A stretch of DNA of 64,000 bases. Source: Venturia oleaginea (Eukaryota; Ascomycota; Dothideomycetes; Venturiales; Venturiaceae). Both the position numbers and the translations under genes were made by a program. The stretch spans positions 620,001 through 684,000 of the forward strand of contig JABMLP010000001.1 of assembly GCA_013176395.1 (NCBI GenBank), written 5' to 3'. Shown here in pieces: positions 58,101-64,000 of the stretch. The notes below the pieces were generated by a model. The model was not told where the DNA came from and searched no databases. It was given only the letters and a program-made list of their open reading frames with translations. Position 1 is the stretch's first letter, and every line of letters starts with the position of its first letter.

Positions 58101-60351
58101 TCGCACCGTCCAAGGCTTGAGGAACACAAACAACAGGCTCGCCAGTGAGAATAGCGACCCCATGGGGATGTGTCAGTGCGTCATTGATTGATGGCACGGC
58201 GGCGTTGAGGATGACTGCGTTTCCTCCTGACCGGAGAATACGCTTCAGCATACGCGCTGAATCTCGAGATAAATTACCGACCAAACGAGACTCATCGATG
58301 TGATTGTGATCTTCGTTATCGAGTACCAAGTCAGGTGAGAAGCTTAGGATGATGCGGGATTCGGCCAGGACATTGCTTGCTTTCTATTTCGTTGCAGATG
58401 CGATTTCTGACTGGTCTTCCTTTCCAGGATTGTCAAGCTCGTTCCGGAGGCTTAGGGCAGCGGAATCTCGATACGTCTGGAAAGAGCCCAACACATCTTG
58501 AAAGTTGCCACTGTAGCCACAGCCAAGCCTGTGGTGAACAGCTATGATTCCGTCATTCAATGGTTCGTTGAAAAGATGGAAGGATGCCAGTGACCACTTT
58601 GAATCCAGAACATCGCGACCCAGACGTGGAGCCAAATCCTGGGGTGTTCCCAAGAACGCTTGTATGGCCGAGTGTTTTGATGTTTGCGAAGAAAGTGATG
58701 CAAAGCTATCGGTGCTATTGTTTGTTGGAGGCGCATTCGAAGGGTACTGGACTTTCTGCCTTTCACAGAGTTGCCCATTGACATACAGTGATGCAGAGCT
58801 CGTATTGCCAATTTTAGGTCTCTTCTGGACAAGCGCGACATGGTACCATTCGTGCTCCTTGAACTTAACATTGCGGAAGCGCACACTCGGAGTTCTTGCT
58901 CTAACAGAGGTTTGAAGGATAAATTGGCGAGCTTCTTTTTCGAGGTAGACCAAGATGAATGAAGTTTGAGTAGAGTCATAGGCACCAAATATGGTCGTGT
59001 GGACATCGACATCAAATTTGTCGATGCGAATCCAGGCGCTAATGGTGTATCCGCCATTTGGAGAGGAGGGAGGAAACGCATGTCCGAGTGTAGGCAACTC
59101 TATGGAACTGTAACCATGCGTGGACAAGTCGAATTGAATGAAATGAGGGGACGATTTTTGCAACGCCGCGAGGAGAAATTGAGCTGCTTTCTTCGAAGTG
59201 CTTGATTGTCGGAAGATAAACCTGGCGTCGTCTAAGCTAGTAGTTCCGTAAGGAATCAATCGTGTAGACAAGCCTTCGAGCGCTTCAAGCACGTCCGTAG
59301 ACATCTTTGTAGACAGTTCTTGGTCATCGAGCAACGAAGGCAAGATTGCACTTAGAGCGCCGGAACCATGCATTCTTACACTGTTTCGAATGGAGGATTG
59401 GGCAACATGGTCCAGAGCCAGTATCAAAGCAGATGCCAACATGGGCTGTTCTGCCTTCGCATTGCCAAAGTGCGTCTTTCCATTCTTATCTTGAAAGGTC
59501 CCGCTGGTCTCTTCTGTTGTGTCAGTTTCTTGTTCCTGCGCTTTTCCATCGAGCCCGGGAAGCAAGTGTCTCCAAAAGCTAAGCATGATAGGCACGACTT
59601 CAGGATTCCGCAGAACTTCTTTCCCAGTGAAGTACTTCCGGAGCCGCTCTCGCAGTGAATGAACATGGCACGTATGGCCATTGCTCTCTATGCCATTTCT
59701 CTTGCCTGCTGTATCTTGCTCTAGCACCGCCTGTTCTTCACCTCTCGCTGCTTGATCGGCAGCCTGCTCGATCTTGTCCAAATTCCGAAATATAGCACCG
59801 AAAGTCTCTTCCTCCAGTGCGAAAGCTAGCAAGAGTCCAAGAAGCTGCGCTGGACCTTGGTCTTCCACAGATTGAGGGTATACAGCTCCATTTGAAGCAA
59901 GATGTTCTGCCAATGCGTTCCATCCTCCATCTTTCACTCGTTTGGTAAAGAACCTCCGATTTCCAGTATGATCACTTAAAGCTTCCGCAAGTACCTCCAA
60001 GTCTGCCTTGAGGACCTCGAAGAAAGCAGCGCGTTCATCTCTTGAATTTTTTACTGGATCGTAGAAGCCTGATAGAGAGCTAAGAACCTGAAGGACGGTG
60101 TGAAAGCCATCCACCCTCCTGAAATCGTCTCTTGCATGTCCCCGGTCAGAATTATCGATTAAGAGCTGCCGTATCCGCCTCAGATCATCGCATAATAGTT
60201 GTAGCATCCCCACACTGACAATGCCATCTCTTTGGGTCTCGCATGTCTCAGCGATAGTCCTAATGATTCCTTGTAGTTCCGTGGCAAGAGGCGAGTTTAC
60301 GGTCTGTGATATGGCCGAGGCAGCTCTGTGCCGAGTGGCCTGGCTGTTCAT
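52179..60351 (-). CDS. BEACH-WD40 protein (Bph1/neurobeachin-like) with an in-frame TAG
   Basis: Exons, read downwards: 60351-57609, 57558-57152, 57103-56626, 56572-52458 and 52400 to about 52179; phases agree and give about 2650 codons. Layout: armadillo-like N-terminus with a ConA-like insert (YTISAWIRIDKFDVDVHTTI, roughly 440-610), a PH-BEACH region (about 1875-1985), and the BEACH domain (about 2050-2320: SNFHYLMLVNTMAGRSFNDL, QYPVFPWVLADY, LTPEFFFLPDFLVNGN, IDLIFGFKQRG). C-terminal WD40 repeats follow. These proteins act in vesicle and lysosome/vacuole traffic. Codon 656 is TAG (58386-58384) inside conserved sequence (EIASATK, stop, KASNVLAESRIILSFSP), with no intron able to remove it; Gln (CAG) is expected. 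Everything after it stays open. The last exon is uncertain: splicing at 52235-52187 would end at once in TAG. Confidence 0.9.
58384..58386 (-). other. In-frame TAG in the BEACH gene
   Basis: A single stop in an otherwise open coding exon of 2743 nt. The flanking codons read AAA TAG AAA. The frame is identical on both sides and the conserved sequence is continuous, so it is a nonsense change, a base-call error or a readthrough codon. Confidence 0.85.
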
Positions 60352-61563
60352 GATGAGCCTCTCTCTTGCTGCGTGGGAGCTTCGGGTCGGTTCGCGGTGC
60401 GCAGGTCATGTCGCTTCAACAGGGCGTGTTGAGCGGACCGCAGAATCCAAGGAGAATCACACCAACGTCCAGTCGTGGTTATAGGCAGCTGTTGAGGCTA
60501 TCACGGAGCTCGTGTGGGCAATCGTTTTCAGTCTTCAAAATCCGGGCAGACCCAAGTGACGCGCTCACAAAATGGTAGAAGGTCAAAGGTTCAAAATGGG
60601 GTTAACGAAAAACGCAAAGCAGGAACGGCTCGGAGTTGCGTTGGGTTTAGTAAAGCTTTAGGCGCCGGAAACAAAAGGCTGCCTGCATTTAGATAGACAT
60701 TGTACCTCAAATTCCACCGTCAGCGACATTTCACCAAGACTCGCGATCAAACCTGGGCTGTGGCTGAGGCTGTCCTAAAACGGGTGGCGCCATGAAGTTC
60801 TATTTTTGGGATTACCTCGAAGCTGCTCTCACGATTGCTTGCAGCTCTACTTTCAACAACTATTATACCTGCGATCTACTGGTATAGCACTGCTTCCAAT
60901 ACCGGCTTGTCTTTAGCTCCTGCTCCTCGTGTGTTCTTTTTCGGCATTGGTCATTTCCCCGCAGTTTCCTCACCCGAGTCATACACGATCTCTTCGCCAG
61001 AACCACTCTACTCAAGACCTTCCCGATTGGATACATGGCAAGCGACAGACCAAGCGATGTCCAACTTGGATCACTAGTCTAAAATTGTTACAATCATCAG
61101 TGGAAAACGAAGCATGTCCATAATCAGAGGCACCGAACGAGAAGGTAACCACTATTCCATCAATATTGGTCTCGAGCTGTCCAACTTTTGAAGGGCTATA
61201 TAAAATTGAAGCTGAATATCAAGAAAGACGAATCAAGGTTTGTATCAAGCGAATGTCAATTTCAAGGACTCCTAACCATCGCCATCTTAAAATTCAACAC
61301 ATCCTCTTCCGCCTTCGCTTACCACCCGGATCCAGCATATCTCCCTTGCCTTTATAATCCATCGCCCACCTTTGACTACGCTTGCCTAAATTGGAGTATT
61401 GTCAGCATAATCTACTCATCGTAATATGAGCGAAAAGGAAGACTATCGACTGTCTCTTCAGACACTTTACAATGTACAGCGATGCCGTCAGCTCGTTAGC
61501 TTTACAACTGCCTTGAAATCAAAGGTGCCGTCGATTTCATGTAAATTTCTCGATTCGAGATGA

Positions 61564-61620
61564 ATATCGATAAATTTCTGGCGACATCGATATATTGTTT
61601 GCCAGAAATTTGTCACGATC
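61564..61620. repeat. Hairpin element copy, best consensus match
   Basis: Arm ATCGATAAATTTCTGGC at 61566-61582 faces GCCAGAAATTTGTCACGAT at 61601-61619; the loop contains a second ATCGATAT. Intergenic. Confidence 0.85.
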
Positions 61621-62223
61621 TATAACCATCTGAAGCCGTGATCTTAGTATAAATTATTCTTGTTGAAGAAAATCGATGGCTTCATCGTGTCCATATCTGT
61701 TATGCTTAATTCCTTGCCTAGTTCCTCGCCTAACAGGCTCAATTCGAACGCCCCGTCGACATGTTTGATGTCGCCAAGTGTATCTCCTGGTAACTAGAAC
61801 GGTGCTACGTGGGCGTTCTGGTCGCTGGGTTGGACCCAAATCTCGTCCTGTTCTTGGGTGGTCGCTCGCTGGGCAGAAGTCGAGCCTCTTTGCTTCCTGG
61901 ACAGATTGTCCCGTTGATCAAATAGACGATAGGGGTGAAGAAGTGGAGGTGTTCGAGGAACGTAGGTCATGTGTGTAGTTGTAGGATGGTAAAGATGTAA
62001 TCTAAGGATGGTCAATGGCTTCTTATCTTTGAGACAGCAAGCAGGAGAGGATACTCATCAGCGTCTGCTACCTCTGTATACTCTCGTCATATGAATACGC
62101 CAAAGCAATGGAACGAGGCGAGGCTCGAAAAGTCGTGGACGTATTGATCGTGTTCGGCTTGTTACGGTTTCAACGAACGATTTGCTTTTTTGTACCACAA
62201 CCCCATTTTGAGATTGGTCTTCT

Positions 62224-62272
62224 TTAATTTCTGGCAAAACGATTCTCACAATCGAAATTCAGCGACATCGAT
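62224..62272. repeat. Partial hairpin element copy
   Basis: Left arm TTAATTTCTGGCAAAACGAT; the right arm, TCGAAATTCAGCGACATCGA, is diverged. Intergenic. Confidence 0.5.
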
Positions 62273-62748
62273 CCTGAGTTAGACCTGATAGATTGGGTTT
62301 GGCTTGCGTTGAAGAAGCACGCCTGGCTCAGGCTGGATATTGAAGGCACGCGGCTTGTTTCCCGTTGCGATAGCTACAAGCAAAGCCGAGTATCGCCGTC
62401 ATTGTGGCTGTACGACCTGGATCTTGAGACCTGTAAGTAAGATGAATGGGGCAATCCAATCCTTCAAGTTGCCGCTGAAGGGGAGAGTCAGGCACACTTA
62501 AGGCACTGCATATTGAAAGATCCATTTCGAGTGTACTGAATGGCCACATGATTCCTATCTCCATGGCGATGGTCGGCTCATCCAAAGCCAATCATGGAAT
62601 GTGGCTGGGGCTGGGGTGCAGCCTTGGATGGAGTTGAGCTTGAATGAAACCGAGGGGTGTCTGCCAAGGAATTTGAGTACGGTTGACAAGACGGAACAAA
62701 TGGCGAATGCCCGATTCTATTGTGTAGTATCTACATTGAGATAAATGG

Positions 62749-62800
62749 CGATAATTTCCTAGCAAGATATAATGCTTGGATTATTACCAGGAATTTATCG
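62749..62800. repeat. Hairpin element copy, intergenic
   Basis: Left arm CGATAATTTCCTAGCAAGAT, right arm TTACCAGGAATTTATCGAG. It lies about 200 bp upstream of the subtilase start, so it may sit in that promoter. Confidence 0.6.
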
Positions 62801-63002
62801 AGGGCGAAGTGTTGGTGATCATGCCATTCGCCATTTCAGGCTGCGATGTTCCAAGCAAGAGAAGCACGGGACCGCCTTCTTATCGCGCCCGGATGATGCA
62901 GCTTCGGCGCTTTGGCCACGATCCCAGTCAGTCAGTACTTGAGCTCGCCTTCGCCTGTTGCGCTCCCTCCCTCCCTCATCCCCCCACATCTTATCATCCA
63001 TC

Positions 63003-64000
63003 ATGAAGCTCATCACACTCCTCACCGTCGCAGCGAGCGCTGTAGCAGCTGCAGAGGCGCCTCTGTACGAGACCGCCAATGCAAGGCACATCCCGAATGC
63101 CTATATCGTGAAGCTTAAGGACCACGTCAAAGGCCACCAAGTTGCTGCTCACCACTCATGGGGTACGTACTATGTTTGCACATGCCCAACTTACTATCGA
63201 TACCGATACATATCTGGCGAGATGTCATCCTCAAGTCTCCAGAAATTTATCGATACCGATCTCCATTTACAAGTGTTCATTTGGCTAATGCACTCCCTCA
63301 AGTGAACAACCTCCACGTTCAGACTGAGAGCCGCAAGCTCGAGCTCAAGAAGCGTGGCATTGTAGATGACGCCTATTCCGGCCTCAAGCACACCTATAAC
63401 ATCGCCGGAAGCTTTTTGGGCTACTCTGGCCACTTTGATGATGCTGTACTAGCTCAAATGCGGCAGCACCCTGATGTAAGTGATGTCTGAGGCTTTCCAG
63501 AGTCTCATTGAGCGATAGAACAAGGCTAACAATACCAGGTCGAATATATCGAGCGAGACCAAGAGGTACACACCTTGGATGACTCAATCGAGACCGAGAA
63601 GAACGCCCCCTGGGGTCTGGCTCGTATTTCCCATCGCGACACCCTCTCCTTCGGCACATTCAACAAATACCTCTACTCAGCAGATGGCGGAGAGGGCGTA
63701 GACGTCTATGTCATTGATACAGGCACCAACATTGAGCACGTTGACTTCGAGGGTCGCGCCAAATGGGGTAAAACCATCCCAGCCAATGATGCCGACGAGG
63801 ATGGCAATGGTCACGGCACTCACTGCTCTGGCACCGTTGCTGGCAAGAAATACGGTGTCGCCAAGAAGGCCAATGTTGTCGCAATCAAGGTACTTCGCTC
63901 TAATGGCTCCGGAACCATGTCCGATGTCGTGAAGGGTGTAGAATACGCTGCAGAGTCACACAGCTCGAAGGCTGCCCAGGCAAAGGATGGCAAACACAAG
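63003..64000 (+). CDS. Subtilisin-like serine protease, proteinase K type (partial)
   Basis: Exons 63003-63162, 63303-63475 and 63539 onward, cut by the window end. It starts with a signal peptide (MKLITLLTVAASAVAAAEAP). An I9 inhibitor propeptide follows (YIVKLKDHV, YNIAGSFLGYSGHFDDAVL, VEYIERDQEV), then the S8A catalytic domain with WGLARISHRD. Catalytic Asp is residue 171 (DVYVIDTG, codon 63716-63718) and catalytic His is residue 203 (GNGHGTHCSG, codon 63812-63814); the Ser lies beyond the window. It matches secreted or vacuolar fungal proteases such as Alp/Prb1. Intron 1 (63163-63302, 140 nt) contains a hairpin element; intron 2 is 63 nt. Confidence 0.94.
63195..63260. repeat. Hairpin element copy in subtilase intron 1
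   Basis: Left arm ATCGATACCGATACATATCT then GGCGA; right arm TCCAGAAATTTATCGATACC then GAT. Flanks of about 32 and 42 nt to the splice sites add up to an ordinary short intron. Confidence 0.85.

Larger units (their letters stand above)
60352..63002. other. Long intergenic region rich in hairpin elements
   Basis: About 2.65 kb between the divergent BEACH and subtilase genes. No frame has a recognisable domain or credible splice chain. It contains three hairpin copies (61564-61620, 62224-62272, 62749-62800), and a fourth follows in the subtilase intron. Confidence 0.5.

Noticed and set aside
60835..61077. Plus frame with a hydrophobic start, possible secreted peptide
   Set aside because: The hydrophobic stretch is followed by unremarkable sequence, the first codon of the frame lacks good context, and there is no splice or homology support.

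Overview
The window looks like nuclear DNA of a filamentous ascomycete (Pezizomycotina). Genes are split by short GT-AG introns, mostly 45-68 nt. The gene content is typical of that group: NudE, a Hos3-type deacetylase, Coq11, a hybrid histidine kinase, a Cti6-like PHD protein, a proteinase K-like subtilase, and DUF4246 and TauD relics. Several dead genes carry CAA-to-TAA or CAG-to-TAG type stops, the change expected from repeat-induced point mutation (RIP) or simple C-to-T decay. The class cannot be fixed from the sequence; Dothideomycetes-like is only a guess. I see no rRNA, tRNA, CRISPR, phage or plasmid feature.

Layout. 0.2-4.3 kb: a peroxisomal/mitochondrial-type carrier and the dynein regulator NudE (+). 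4.3-8.0 kb: non-coding except for an alpha/beta-hydrolase remnant. 8.0-11.9 kb: Hos3-like deacetylase (-, 5 exons). 12.4-16.1 kb: a small unknown ORF, a broken CorA-like gene and a 276-bp terminal-inverted-repeat element. 16.2-18.5 kb: the divergent pair Yaf9 (-) and Coq11 (+). 19.4-20.9 kb: DUF4246 pseudogene (+). 21.5-22.9 kb: Mlo3/Yra1-like mRNA export factor (-, 7 exons). 23.2-24.1 kb: BTB pseudogene (-). 25.4-29.9 kb: hybrid histidine kinase (-, 8 exons). 30.5-32.3 kb: a SAM + Grainyhead-C-terminal gene (+). 33.2-34.4 kb: STRAP WD40 protein (+). 35.6-37.4 kb: catalase (+). 38.2-40.4 kb: Cti6-like PHD protein (+). 41.9-48.2 kb: a decayed block with an 'ipa'-type gene, a zinc-cluster regulator and a TauD dioxygenase. 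48.9-51.2 kb: aquaporin and GFA-family protein (+). 52.2-60.4 kb: a giant BEACH-WD40 gene (-) with one in-frame TAG. 63.0-64.0 kb: subtilase (+), cut by the window end.

The strongest non-gene signal is a family of short hairpin elements (about 50-95 nt). Their arms approximate TATCGATAAATTTCTGGC and its reverse complement. I find eleven copies. Five lie inside introns (two in the deacetylase, one each in the histidine kinase, the DUF4246 pseudogene and the subtilase), and those introns are 140-203 nt against about 50 nt elsewhere. They look like MITE- or introner-like insertions.

Most intact genes are housekeeping: chromatin (Hos3, Yaf9, Cti6), mRNA export/RNP assembly (Mlo3, STRAP), transport along microtubules (NudE), ubiquinone (Coq11) and membrane traffic (BEACH). 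They are interleaved with stress, sensing and accessory genes (histidine kinase, catalase, aquaporin, subtilase). I see no metabolic gene cluster. The intact/decayed mosaic suggests ongoing loss of accessory genes between conserved ones.
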